Shown one piece after another: positions 51,622-60,744 of a stretch of 64,000 nucleotides of DNA (its first letter is position 1; each line of letters starts with the position of its first letter). The notes under the pieces are model-generated. The model saw only the letters and a program-made list of their open reading frames with translations, did no database searches and was not told where the DNA came from. This stretch comes from an uncultured Bacteroides sp. (lineage in GTDB: Bacteria > Bacteroidota > Bacteroidia > Bacteroidales > Bacteroidaceae), in assembly GCA_902388495.1 (NCBI GenBank), contig CABMPP010000012.1, positions 32,591-96,590 of the forward strand, written 5' to 3'. Both the position numbers and the translations under genes were made by a program.

Positions 51622-52533
51622 ATGAGTAATAAGTGTTATGCTGCGATTGACATCGGCTCCAATGCCGTGCGGCTGTTGATAAAGAATGTCAAGGATAATG
51701 AGAACTTGGTGAACAAACGTCTTTCTAAGGCGATGATGCTTCGCGTGCCGTTGCGTTTGGGGTTTGACGTGTTCTCTTTGGGGGAGGTTTCCGAGGTGAA
51801 AGCAGTTAAGCTGCGCAGGCTGATGAAGGCTTTCCGTCAGCTGATGAAGATATACGAGGTTACGGACTACCGGGCTTGTGCTACCTCGGCCATGCGCGAT
51901 GCCAGGAACGGGAAGTCTATCATCAAAAAGATTTTGAAGGATACGGGCATCAATATTGAGGTTATCGACGGACAGGAAGAAGCTCGTATGATATACAATA
52001 ATCACATCGAGTGCCTGGAAGACCGTGCCGGGAATTATATTTATGTGGACGTTGGCGGTGGCAGTACGGAGATCAATCTGCTGATTAATGGCGAACTGGT
52101 GCAGTCCCTTTCTTATAATATAGGTACAGTGCGTATGCTGAGCAATGCTGTGAAAGAAGAGGTGTGGGTACAGATGAAAGATGACCTCACACGTCTGACA
52201 GTCGATTTCCGGGATATCAATATCATCGGTTCGGGTGGGAATATCAATAAGCTCTATCGCCTTGCCGACAAAAAGGATAAAAAGAAACTCCGTTTACCCG
52301 TTACTTCCTTGCAGGCATTGTACGATGCGCTGAAGCCGCTTACTCCCGAGCAACGTATGAAGGAGTTCAGTCTAAAGGCTGACCGTGCCGATGTAATTGT
52401 TCCTGCTGCCGAGATATTCCTGACGATTGCGGGGATTGTGAAGGCTGAATATGTACATGTGCCGGTGATCGGTCTGGCGGATGGTATTATTGATAACTTG
52501 TATGCTAAGAATTTGGAGGGTGAAGAAGGGTAA
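51622..52533 (+). CDS. ppx: Exopolyphosphatase / guanosine pentaphosphatase (Ppx/GppA N-terminal type)
   Basis: The 303-aa protein has the ASKHA-type phosphatase core: AAIDIGSNAVRLLI (phosphate 1), ACATSAMRDARNG, EVIDGQEEARMIY with the catalytic Glu, YVDVGGGSTEINLL (phosphate 2), and IIGSGGNINKLYRLADK. It is shorter than E. coli Ppx (513 aa), lacking its C-terminal HD-type part, as is usual in Bacteroidota. It degrades polyphosphate or pppGpp. It follows ppk by 5 nt. Confidence 0.92.
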   Translation: MSNKCYAAIDIGSNAVRLLIKNVKDNENLVNKRLSKAMMLRVPLRLGFDVFSLGEVSEVKAVKLRRLMKAFRQLMKIYEVTDYRACATSAMRDARNGKSIIKKILKDTGINIEVIDGQEEARMIYNNHIECLEDRAGNYIYVDVGGGSTEINLLINGELVQSLSYNIGTVRMLSNAVKEEVWVQMKDDLTRLTVDFRDINIIGSGGNINKLYRLADKKDKKKLRLPVTSLQALYDALKPLTPEQRMKEFSLKADRADVIVPAAEIFLTIAGIVKAEYVHVPVIGLADGIIDNLYAKNLEGEEG

Positions 52534-52587
52534 TTATTAAGTTCGCCCAGAAATGAAAAGCGAGAGTATCTGTTATTCAGAGCGTAT

Positions 52588-52676
52588 GCCATTCAGAGCG
52601 TAGCGAAGAATCTACTCCTTCTGTATAACATGACCGTATATAGAGAGAAGGGATTCTTCGCTACGCTCTGAATGAC
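52588..52676. repeat. Inverted repeat with 25-nt arms (CTTCGCTACGCTCTG type)
   Basis: Arms at 52588-52612 and 52652-52676 (ATTCAGAGCGTAGCGAAG and its complement) with a 39-nt loop. This sequence is a common dispersed palindrome of Bacteroides intergenic regions. It could end the ppk-ppx transcript in both directions. Confidence 0.9.
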
Positions 52677-52726
52677 AGTAAGTTGATTTGTTGTATTGCA
52701 AAGAATTAATATCTTGTAATACAAGA

Positions 52727-52778
52727 AGTTAATATCGTGTTTACACGTTATTTGTATCGTGTAAACACGATGTTAACT
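52727..52778. repeat. Inverted repeat around ATCGTGTTTACACG
   Basis: Arms at 52727-52747 and 52758-52778 (ATCGTGTTTACACG / CGTGTAAACACGAT plus outer AAGTTAA / TTAACTT), loop of 10 nt. A smaller palindrome CTTGTAATACAAG lies just before. Possibly a regulator site or hairpin; function unknown. Confidence 0.8.
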
Positions 52779-53329
52779 TATTCTTTCCTCATCTTTTCTC
52801 CTTTTTGTTTTTTGTATTTTCTCCTACATCCTACACCTCCTGCTTAATGTTTTTATTGATAGACGATTACGGGTGTATAAGAGATGTATGAGGTGTATAA
52901 GGATAATTTATTTCTTCTACACCCACTTGCGGCTTTTCTCTGTTTCATTTCTTTATGTTATTCATAATTAGAACTTTATATTCCATTCTTTGTTGTCCGC
53001 CGTGTTGCGCTAATTCTTCTATTTAGCTTGTCCTTTTTACGCTTTTTGCTTATGGATAATGTTGCTGGGCTTTATCTCTAACTTCGTTTACCGATTGCGG
53101 GCTCTTCGGTTTCCATTCGTGGGCTCTATAGCCCCCATACCGCAACCGTTCGGCCCACAATTGAGGGACGAAGATATGGTATGTGTATATTGATATAATG
53201 TATTGTATATGTGGTATTTATGTGCGATTGATTCGCATGTTTATTACGGCTGTTCTGATTGTTATTGTGCGGGAAGTTATATAAAAATGAGATGGTAATT
53301 GCCTGAAAATCAAGGATGAAAAAGCGTTC
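52779..53329. other. Gene-free region upstream of the invertible promoter
   Basis: About 550 nt with no convincing coding frame. A pyrimidine-rich stretch (TTCTCCTTTTTG), TACACC/GGTGTA units and a GGGCTCTATAGCCC palindrome near 53128-53141 are seen, but none has a clear role. It may hold the target for transcripts when the promoter is flipped. Confidence 0.6.
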
Positions 53330-53548
53330 TTTAAACGTTCGTTTAATGGACACTCTTTTTCACCTACTCCAATATCACGCAATTTCCACTGAAGCAGATG
53401 TTAAATATCGGAGTCTTGTACACTCTTAATTAATTGATAAATAACAATATATGCTTTTAACAGAAAAAGATTTGCATTTTATTTCTTGGAATATTTTGTA
53501 ATTTCATTTCTTGCTCTTACCTTTGCGTCCATTAAACGAACGTTTAAA
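53330..53548. promoter_or_regulatory. Invertible (phase-variable) capsule promoter segment
   Basis: Perfect 22-bp inverted repeats (53330-53351 and 53527-53548), each containing AAACGTTCGT, bound a 175-bp segment. That core fits the ARACGTWCGT motif reported for B. fragilis capsule invertible promoters inverted by the Mpi serine recombinase. The segment carries one outward promoter (53495-53525) facing upxY. In this assembly the promoter is ON; inversion would point it back toward ppx. No recombinase gene is in the window. Confidence 0.92.
53495..53525 (+). promoter_or_regulatory. Capsule operon promoter (ON orientation)
   Basis: TTTG (53495-53498), 19 nt, TACCTTTG (53518-53525), an exact Bacteroides consensus, ending one base before the right inverted repeat. 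Confidence 0.9.
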
Positions 53549-53702
53549 AGCCATTTTTTGCTAATAATCGCTTCGTTTATAATAGTTTATCGCAAGATAA
53601 CTGAAAAATAACTATTTCGTCGCCTTCCTTCCGAGATGGTGGAGGGTTCTGAAATAAGATGGATGCACCAAAAGCATTAATAATAAACGCATTACATAAT
53701 TT

Positions 53703-53733
53703 GACCGGGAGGTACTTCGCTACTCCGGTGTCC
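53703..53733 (+). promoter_or_regulatory. Hairpin in the upxY leader
   Basis: GACCGGGAG pairs with CTCCGGTGTC around a CTTCGC loop, about 20 nt before the start codon. It lies in the untranslated leader where UpxY-type antiterminators act; it could be the RNA element recognised, which is inferred. Confidence 0.5.
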
Positions 53734-53750
53734 CCCAATAACATATTTTT

Positions 53751-54290
53751 GTGAACGAAAATATAGCAATGCACTGGTATGCAGTGCGTGTTACCTATAG
53801 TCGTGAGCTTGTTTTCAAGGAATATCTGGATGCGGAAGGCATTGAGAACTATCTTCCCATGCGCTACGAATACATTATGAAAAACGAGCGTCGCATGCGA
53901 AAACTGGTTCCTGCCATTCACAATTTAGTATTTGTTCGTTCCACCCGTGAGTGTATTGATGAGATTAAGAATAAACCTGGAATGAATATTCCGATTCGTT
54001 ATATTATGGATCGTGAAACTCATCAACCCATTATTATCCCGGATTCCCAAATGCGTAGCTTCATTGCTGTTTCAGGAACTTACGATCAGGCAGTTCTCTA
54101 TCTTGAACCTACCGAACTCAATATAACCAAAGGAACAAAAGTCCGTATCACCGGTGGTATCTTCGAAGGAGTGGAAGGTGAGTTTGTACGTATTCGCCAT
54201 GACCGGCGGGTAGTAGTAAATATAGAAGGCGTCATGGCTGTTGCTACTACTTTTATACATTCTTCCCTCATAGAACCAATTGAACAATAA
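53751..54290 (+). CDS. upxY: UpxY: NusG-like transcription antiterminator of the capsule operon
   Basis: The 179-aa protein starts with a GTG at 53751; an ATG at 53769 (MHWYAVRVTYSRE) is an equally good candidate, since neither has a ribosome site. It has a NusG N-terminal domain (HWYAVRVTYSRELVFKEYLD) and a KOW domain (KGTKVRITGGIFEGVEGEFV). UpxY proteins of B. fragilis bind RNA polymerase at the 5' leader of their own capsule operon and prevent early termination. It directly follows the invertible promoter and precedes upxZ by 17 nt. Confidence 0.93.
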   Translation: MNENIAMHWYAVRVTYSRELVFKEYLDAEGIENYLPMRYEYIMKNERRMRKLVPAIHNLVFVRSTRECIDEIKNKPGMNIPIRYIMDRETHQPIIIPDSQMRSFIAVSGTYDQAVLYLEPTELNITKGTKVRITGGIFEGVEGEFVRIRHDRRVVVNIEGVMAVATTFIHSSLIEPIEQ

Positions 54291-54307
54291 TTAAAAATCA
54301 ATCATAA

Positions 54308-54784
54308 ATGAACGACAACGTTTCAACTTTGTATGCCCTTGCCCATGAACTTCTTTACTTGGGTACGGATGGGAAACCTATTTATAGCGATGACTTTACT
54401 CGCTTGAATCGTGAAGTTTATCAGTTGGCCAATGAATTGTATTCTTGCTGTGGGGCTACTCCTGAAGAGGAAGCAAAGCTCTGCCTTTCTCTTTTAATGG
54501 CCTATAATGCGACAGCTTATGATAATGGGGATAAGCAAGAACATATTCAAGGGGTACTGGATAGGTGCTGGGAAGTGCTGGATAAATTATCTCCTTCGCT
54601 TTTGAAGGTTCAGCTTCTAACATACTGCCATGAAGCAGTTTATGAGAAAGAATTAGCAGATCAAGCTTATTCTATTATTGATACATGGGATAAGGCGGCA
54701 CTGACTTCGGAACAGATGGAAGCTGTTGAAGAACTGGAAAATACTATAAACTATAAGTATACTTACAAAATAGTAAAAAAATAG
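54308..54784 (+). CDS. upxZ: UpxZ: inhibitor of other capsule operons
   Basis: A 158-aa helical protein (STLYALAHELLYLGTDGKPI, then an EEEAKLCLSLLMAYNATAYD block). It has the size and place of UpxZ, the second gene of B. fragilis capsule loci, which interferes with UpxY proteins of other loci so that one capsule dominates. No enzymatic motif is present. It precedes the first sugar gene by 64 nt. Confidence 0.9.
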   Translation: MNDNVSTLYALAHELLYLGTDGKPIYSDDFTRLNREVYQLANELYSCCGATPEEEAKLCLSLLMAYNATAYDNGDKQEHIQGVLDRCWEVLDKLSPSLLKVQLLTYCHEAVYEKELADQAYSIIDTWDKAALTSEQMEAVEELENTINYKYTYKIVKK

Positions 54785-54848
54785 CTCCGTCTTTTTATCT
54801 ACTTATTATAATACATTTGTAAATTCATGATCAAAATCTAATAATTAT

Positions 54849-55820
54849 ATGCAAACTGTTTTAGTAACTGGCGGAGCTGGTTTTATCGGCTCTAACCTCT
54901 GCGAGTCTTTACTTGCCCATAATTATAATGTAATCTGTCTAGATAACTTTTCAACGGGGAAGATTGAGAATATTCTATTTTTGTTTAATCAATATCCAAA
55001 TACGTTTAAATTAATAGTTGGAGATATTCGCCATCTTGCTGACTGCCAAAAAGCAGTAAAAGGGGTTAATTATGTATTGCATGAAGCTGCTTTGGGATCT
55101 GTTCCACGGTCTATAAACGATCCGATAACGACAAATGACGTGAACATCGGTGGATTTTTAAATATGATAATTGCGGCTCGCGATGCAGGAGTAAAACGCT
55201 TTATATATGCAGCAAGTTCATCTACGTATGGTGATAGTGAATCACTCCCGAAAGTAGAAAATATAATAGGCAAACCATTGTCTCCTTATGCTGTAACTAA
55301 ATATGTAAATGAACTTTATGCAGATGTTTTTTCTCGTACTTATGGTATTGAGTGCATAGGATTACGCTACTTTAATGTTTTCGGTCGTCGTCAGAACCCA
55401 TTTGGTGCTTATGCTGCTGTTATACCATTGTTTGTGAAGAAATTAATGCTACATGAAAGTCTGGTGATCAATGGTGATGGAGAGTATAGTCGCGATTTTA
55501 CTTACATAGACAATGTAATTCAAATGAATATACTGGCTATGACTACTACAAATCAAGAGGCTGTCAATCAAGTGTATAATACAGCTTTTGGAGAACATAC
55601 TACTCTGAATCAACTGGTCAATTATTTGAAAGAGTACTTGGGCGAGTTTGATTCGGAAATAGCAAATGTAGAAGTTTTGCATGGTCCCAACAGAATTGGT
55701 GATATTCCTCATTCTTTAGCCTGCATAGACAAAGCAAGAAAGCTTTTGCAGTATAATCCTCAATATTCTATACGTCAGGGGCTAAAAGAAGCTTGTAATT
55801 GGTATTGGCGAAATTTATAA
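54849..55820 (+). CDS. WbpP-like UDP-GlcNAc/UDP-GlcNAcA C4-epimerase
   Basis: A 323-aa extended SDR enzyme: TGGAGFIGSNLCESL NAD motif, catalytic S-Y-K (AASSSTYGD and SPYAVTKYVNE), and HEAALGSVPRSINDPI, which is characteristic of WbpP/TviC and not of GalE. It interconverts UDP-GlcNAc(A) and UDP-GalNAc(A). With the UDP-sugar dehydrogenase at 60745 it can make UDP-GalNAcA for the capsule. Confidence 0.85.
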   Translation: MQTVLVTGGAGFIGSNLCESLLAHNYNVICLDNFSTGKIENILFLFNQYPNTFKLIVGDIRHLADCQKAVKGVNYVLHEAALGSVPRSINDPITTNDVNIGGFLNMIIAARDAGVKRFIYAASSSTYGDSESLPKVENIIGKPLSPYAVTKYVNELYADVFSRTYGIECIGLRYFNVFGRRQNPFGAYAAVIPLFVKKLMLHESLVINGDGEYSRDFTYIDNVIQMNILAMTTTNQEAVNQVYNTAFGEHTTLNQLVNYLKEYLGEFDSEIANVEVLHGPNRIGDIPHSLACIDKARKLLQYNPQYSIRQGLKEACNWYWRNL

Positions 55821-56030
55821 GAATATATTATAAAGAGTATTTATAGTAATTAGCTTTATGTTGTTTAATCTATTCTCTTATAACCTTTCCCGTCAGCAGT
55901 ATGTTGATGTTTTATTAATTAAAATTGTGTGAGGATTAATAAAAAATGAATAGTGGTGGCACTGATGTGTTTACAATATTATGAGTGAAACAAATGATTT
56001 TGCAGAATAGGAAAACTAAAAAACGTAAGA

Positions 56031-57080
56031 ATGATATTTGAATGTGCGATAGCTTTTGCGTTGACGGTCTCTGCACTTCTTTTTAAGCGTTCTAAAGCTG
56101 TAACAATATTGTTTTTTTGTTTTATGTGGCTCCTATTCGGTTGGAACTATTACAATGGAGATTATGATGCATATGAAACAATGTATAATAATCCAATATT
56201 CAATTTGGATATAAGTCAATATGAGGTAGGGTTTAGAGCTATTATTTTATGGTTCAATTTACTGGGCTTTACTTTTCAGGAATTTTATATAATAATATCT
56301 TTAGCTATTTTAATATTATGGTTGCGGTTTATATTGAAATTTTCCTCTACACCCGCTCTGTTTACAATCTGTTTCTTTTGGTTTTTTTTTCCACTAGATT
56401 ATGTGCTGTTCAGGAATTTTTTGGCCATTTCTATTTTTCTTCAAGGTTTGTATAGTGTATTTATAAACTCAAAATATAAATATATAAAATTTTTATTTGC
56501 TGTAATTTTGGCTTCTTTCATTCATAGTAGTTCTATATTTTATGCAATAATGTTTTTGGCATTTATATTAAAACCACTATCTGTTAATAAAACAATAATT
56601 TTAATTGTAGTATTTACTATGTTTTTTTTCCTATTTGGAAGAAGTTTTGTTGGGCAAATAGGGAGTGTGCTTGGAACAGATAGATTAGATTATTATACGA
56701 GTACACCAGGAGTCTTCGTTATTAATTCTTTTTTTCAAATTATAAATGTATATTCAATTTTGTGTTTTTATTCAATAAAAGGACGTTTGCATTTAAATCA
56801 TAGCAATATTGATACATATATTTTAAATATAAATGTACTATTACTGTTGCTAATTATATCTTATGCCTTTGTGGCTATTACAGTAAGGGTCTTTCGGCAT
56901 ATTGCTATTATAAATATTATATATATGCTAAATAATATGCAATATCTGAAGAGTCAAGAATATAGATGGCAGTATAAATTATTGTTGTTGTTATATGTCA
57001 TCTCTTTTGTGAGATTTTATATACTTTATTTGGATGATACGATCTATTCTCTATTTAAGTATAATCTGATATTTCCTTGA
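56031..57080 (+). CDS. EpsG-like polysaccharide polymerase (Wzy type)
   Basis: A 349-aa protein with about ten membrane helices and low GC (near 28%). The FRNFLAISIFLQGLYSVF segment resembles the EpsG/Wzy family, and FIHSSSIFYAIMFL contains the loop with His often seen there. It should join repeat units in the periplasm. Start at 56031 lies 210 nt after the epimerase gene; no closer ATG is better. Family call rests on hydrophobicity, context and these patterns. Confidence 0.75.
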   Translation: MIFECAIAFALTVSALLFKRSKAVTILFFCFMWLLFGWNYYNGDYDAYETMYNNPIFNLDISQYEVGFRAIILWFNLLGFTFQEFYIIISLAILILWLRFILKFSSTPALFTICFFWFFFPLDYVLFRNFLAISIFLQGLYSVFINSKYKYIKFLFAVILASFIHSSSIFYAIMFLAFILKPLSVNKTIILIVVFTMFFFLFGRSFVGQIGSVLGTDRLDYYTSTPGVFVINSFFQIINVYSILCFYSIKGRLHLNHSNIDTYILNINVLLLLLIISYAFVAITVRVFRHIAIINIIYMLNNMQYLKSQEYRWQYKLLLLLYVISFVRFYILYLDDTIYSLFKYNLIFP

Positions 57081-57081
57081 A

Positions 57082-58413
57082 ATGAGAAACTTTATAAAGC
57101 TATCAAATTGGAATGATATTAGATATGCTAAAGCTATAAAAACATCTATTGTTTCGCTTTTAGTCCAATTTGTGAATATTCTGACATCTTTTATAAGTGT
57201 ACCTCTTCTTATCAACGCAGTAGGTGTTGAACGTTATGGATTATGGGCAGCATTTGCTGCTGCTTTTTCTTTTCTTTCCTTTTCTGATTTTGGGTTAGGG
57301 ATAGGAATGCAAAATCGTATTTCTATATGTATTGCCAATAATGAAAGAATAAGAATTCAATCTATTTTTGTATCATCATTATATATGTCAATATTTATGG
57401 CCATAATTCTTTTTTGTATAGTTCTTTTTCTTGTTAATTATATAGCCCCTTCTGTTGTCAATTGGATAAAGTACAATGACTCTTCTATTGACAGTGATAT
57501 AACCCCAACTATAATATCAGTATGTTTAATAATAGGATTGGGGGTGATTGCGGGAATAATACAACGAACATTTGATGCTTTTCAGGAAGGTTATATTTAT
57601 CGGTATATTAATGTGTTTTCGCGTCTTTTATCTCTATTTTTTTTATATTGGGGAACATGTAGTAATGCGTCATTAGCTCAACTTGTATTTGTTTTTAATG
57701 GTACTCCTTACATTTGTTTAATTATCTCTATCTTTTTTTGTTGTAAAAGATATTCGTTAACTTTAGATTTGGCTTTATTCGATATTCATGAATTAACGCA
57801 AATATTTAAAGTTGGTATAGTAGGACTTGGTGCTGGTATTTCTATTTTTTTAGTTTCCCAACTGACTCCTCTGTTGATTTCCTTTAATTTTGGATTAAAT
57901 CAGGTTGCTGCATATTCTGTTATAATGCGCGTTTTAAATGTGGCTGTATTATTTTATACTTTGGTCATATTGCCGTTTTGGCCTGCAGTAACAGATGCAT
58001 ATGCTAAGAAAGAGAGAGAATGGATAAAGCGCACATTGAGGAAAATGAGAGTTGCTGTATTCTCTTCGCTTATTATAATATTAGTTTTAGCTGGGATATT
58101 TTCTAGACCTTTTATTTTGTGGTGGACAAATATGGAAATTATACCACCAATGGAATTGATAATTTCTTGTCTTTTATTTGTCGGCTTGTATGTATGGAAT
58201 ACACAAGTATCTGTCTTTCTTAATGCAGCTTCATTGTTTAGAGGACAAGCAACGTATGGAATTCTTTTATCTTTATTGTCGCTATATACAGTTTATACAT
58301 TTAGTAGTCTTCTATCAGAATGTTTAGTTATTATAATTGTTTCTATTGGACTCTTGCTGAGAAATATCTGTATGGAATTTGAGTTAAAATATAAATTATT
58401 GAAAAGAATATAA
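57082..58413 (+). CDS. Oligosaccharide flippase (Wzx-like)
   Basis: A 443-aa protein with 12 or so membrane helices and the polysaccharide-synthesis flippase start VSLLVQFVNILTSFISVPLL, then AVGVERYGLWAAFAAAFSFL and SDFGLGIGMQNRIS. It starts 2 nt after the polymerase gene. It flips lipid-linked repeat units to the periplasm. Confidence 0.85.
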   Translation: MRNFIKLSNWNDIRYAKAIKTSIVSLLVQFVNILTSFISVPLLINAVGVERYGLWAAFAAAFSFLSFSDFGLGIGMQNRISICIANNERIRIQSIFVSSLYMSIFMAIILFCIVLFLVNYIAPSVVNWIKYNDSSIDSDITPTIISVCLIIGLGVIAGIIQRTFDAFQEGYIYRYINVFSRLLSLFFLYWGTCSNASLAQLVFVFNGTPYICLIISIFFCCKRYSLTLDLALFDIHELTQIFKVGIVGLGAGISIFLVSQLTPLLISFNFGLNQVAAYSVIMRVLNVAVLFYTLVILPFWPAVTDAYAKKEREWIKRTLRKMRVAVFSSLIIILVLAGIFSRPFILWWTNMEIIPPMELIISCLLFVGLYVWNTQVSVFLNAASLFRGQATYGILLSLLSLYTVYTFSSLLSECLVIIIVSIGLLLRNICMEFELKYKLLKRI

Positions 58414-59435
58414 TGAGAAGTGATGTTCCTATTGTTGTTTTTTTCTTTTTAAGAATAGAGAAAACAAAGAAAATAATAAGTCAACTATCATCAGTTGCTC
58501 CTAAAAAAATATATTTAATAAGCGATGGTGGACGCTCTGAGAAAGAAAAGGAAATTGTTGCAGATTGTAGAAGGCAAGTTGAAGATATTATAACTTGGCC
58601 TTGTACTGTTGTGAAGAATTATGCAGATAAAAATGAAGGTGTGTATAATCGCATAGCATTAGGAGCAAAATGGGTATTTAGCCAAGAGCCTATGGCTATT
58701 TTTTTAGAAGATGATAATTTGCCTGAAATTTCATTTTTTCAATTTTGTGAGGAACTCTTGGATAAATATAAGGACGATAGTAGAATATTATGGATTTGTG
58801 GTACAAATTATTTGATAAACTATGAGCCAAAAGATGGGAGTAGTTATCTTTTTACACATAATATGTTGCCTTGTGGTTGGGCTTCATGGAGTGATAAATT
58901 TAATAAATATTATGATGGTTTTTTAGAATTGTGGGCAGATAAGTATATCCGTAAAGAGATAGAGAGTAAATATGATAACAAAGTTTTATTAAAGCAAGAT
59001 ATTAAGAGATGGGATATGGAGCTTGATCGATTGAGAAGAGGACAGCGTTTTAATTCATGGGATGCTCAGATGGCTTTTTCTATCAGAGTACATGGATTAT
59101 ATGGCATAGTTCCTAAGTATAATCAAATTAGGAATATAGGAGTAGATTTAAATTCTGTTCATGGGGGAATTTCATTAGATAATATTATGACAAAGCGCTT
59201 TTGTGAGTTGAAAACCATACCAATGGAGTTTCCACTAAAGCATCCCAAAGTTGTAATGATTGATAGGGCATTTGAATCTAAAATATCTAATATTATAACA
59301 CTCCCACTAATTTATAGGATGAAAGCAAAATTAAATGTTATTGCAAAAATGATTTTTTTTGTAGGTTCAAATGATAGTTTTGTAAAAACGATGAAAAGCA
59401 GAATGAATAGATTACTGAGCAAAGGCAGAACATGA
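58413..59435 (+). CDS. GT-A type glycosyltransferase
   Basis: A 340-aa protein overlapping the flippase end by one base (TAATG). It starts IVVFFFLRIEKTKKII, has AIFLEDDNLPEISFFQF with an EDD metal motif, and LPCGWASWSDKFNKYYDG, a pattern of GT-A transferases related to GNT-I-like and HlpA-type proteins. Sugar and acceptor unknown. It is soluble with a basic C-terminus, so membrane-attached at the inner face. Confidence 0.75.
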   Translation: MRSDVPIVVFFFLRIEKTKKIISQLSSVAPKKIYLISDGGRSEKEKEIVADCRRQVEDIITWPCTVVKNYADKNEGVYNRIALGAKWVFSQEPMAIFLEDDNLPEISFFQFCEELLDKYKDDSRILWICGTNYLINYEPKDGSSYLFTHNMLPCGWASWSDKFNKYYDGFLELWADKYIRKEIESKYDNKVLLKQDIKRWDMELDRLRRGQRFNSWDAQMAFSIRVHGLYGIVPKYNQIRNIGVDLNSVHGGISLDNIMTKRFCELKTIPMEFPLKHPKVVMIDRAFESKISNIITLPLIYRMKAKLNVIAKMIFFVGSNDSFVKTMKSRMNRLLSKGRT

Positions 59436-60577
59436 AGACAATATTATTAATCTCTCAGTATAAATTTCCAGAAGGTGATGCTGGTTCTGTTCGTTTTTAT
59501 AATATGGCTCTTTCTCTTCAGACTTTAGGATATCGAGTTATTGTAATAGGACTTGGCAATGAAGGTACACCTTTCAATGAACTCTTGTATAAAGGGATCA
59601 AATATTACACGTTAAGGAGTGCCAATAAATACTCAACTTATTTTCTATTTCTTTTTCGAGTGATGAAAATGCTAAGAAATATCAAAAACAAGATGTCTGT
59701 TGATAGTATCATTTTAGGAACTAGTTTTCCTGATGTCTTATTGGGTTTACAAATCTATTGCTCCTTTTATAAGATATTATTGGTAAAAGATGTTGTTGAA
59801 TGGTATTCTTCTAAACAATTTAAATTAGGAATATTTTCGTTTCAATATATTTTAAAGAATCTTGAGAATAAGTATTTTTTAATGAAAAGAACCCGTATAA
59901 TTTCGATAAGTCATTATTTATATACTTCGTTTTCCAAAAGAGGTTTTTTCACAGTTCGTATCCCTATATTTTTTAATATGAAAGAAGCACCGTCATGCAT
60001 AAAAAAATATGATGGTAAATTACAAATAGTATATGCAGGTAGTCCAGGAAAAAAGGACTACCTAGATGCTTTTTTGAATGGATTATTTTTATTGGATGAC
60101 TTTGAGCTATCCCAAATTCGGGTTGTAATTGTTGGGGTTGATGATAGAGCTTTGAGAGCGTTAGTTGCGGATAAAGTTTATTCGAAAGTATCGTCTGTGT
60201 TATTGATAATGGGAAAGAGGAAGCGAGAAGAAACATTGAATATCATTGCCCAATCGAATTTTTCTGTTTTTCTACGTGATTCTGATGCACGATATGCAAA
60301 GGCTGGATTTCCTACGAAATCTATAGAATCGTTTTTCTGCGGGACTCCTATTATTTGTAATATATCATCGGATTTAGGTGATTTTCTAATTGATGGAAAG
60401 AATTCTTTTATTGTAAAATCGTTGAAAGAATCAGATGTTGCTTATACTTTGAGAAGGGCATTAAAACTTACACCACAGGAAATCCAAGAAATGAGTCATA
60501 ATGCAAAAATGATTTGCGGTGAAAAATTTGACATAATTTCATATCAAAATGAGTTTGTACAGTTGTTAAGTGTTTAG
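59432..60577 (+). CDS. GT-B glycosyltransferase (GT4-like)
   Basis: A 381-aa protein starting ILLISQYKFPEGDAGSVRFY with an N-terminal acceptor domain and a C-terminal donor domain (LQIVYAGSPGKKDYLDA, YAKAGFPTKSIESFFCGTPI). The last element occupies the GT4 E-x7-E place. It overlaps the preceding gene by ATGA. Specificity unknown. Confidence 0.75.
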   Translation: MKTILLISQYKFPEGDAGSVRFYNMALSLQTLGYRVIVIGLGNEGTPFNELLYKGIKYYTLRSANKYSTYFLFLFRVMKMLRNIKNKMSVDSIILGTSFPDVLLGLQIYCSFYKILLVKDVVEWYSSKQFKLGIFSFQYILKNLENKYFLMKRTRIISISHYLYTSFSKRGFFTVRIPIFFNMKEAPSCIKKYDGKLQIVYAGSPGKKDYLDAFLNGLFLLDDFELSQIRVVIVGVDDRALRALVADKVYSKVSSVLLIMGKRKREETLNIIAQSNFSVFLRDSDARYAKAGFPTKSIESFFCGTPIICNISSDLGDFLIDGKNSFIVKSLKESDVAYTLRRALKLTPQEIQEMSHNAKMICGEKFDIISYQNEFVQLLSV

Positions 60578-60600
60578 TCTAAATCCTATGAATATAATTT

Positions 60601-60637
60601 AATACTGTTAGTATTTAGAACTGAATTTCACAGTATT
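60601..60637. terminator. Weak hairpin between glycosyltransferase and UDP-sugar dehydrogenase genes
   Basis: AATACTGT pairs with ACAGTATT around a 21-nt loop, then TTAGTTTAAT. Within an operon it may only reduce downstream transcription. Confidence 0.35.
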
Positions 60638-60744
60638 TTAGTTTAATAATTCACTTATATGAACATTTTTACATTTTTACTTTTCAAGAGATAAAGATGT
60701 TGGCTTTTGAATCATTATAATTTTTATATAAATATAGAAAATTT

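Noticed and set aside
53126..53353. A 75-codon minus-strand frame crossing the left inverted repeat
   Set aside because: AT-rich, Asn/Ile-rich, no ribosome site, and it would be broken by promoter inversion.
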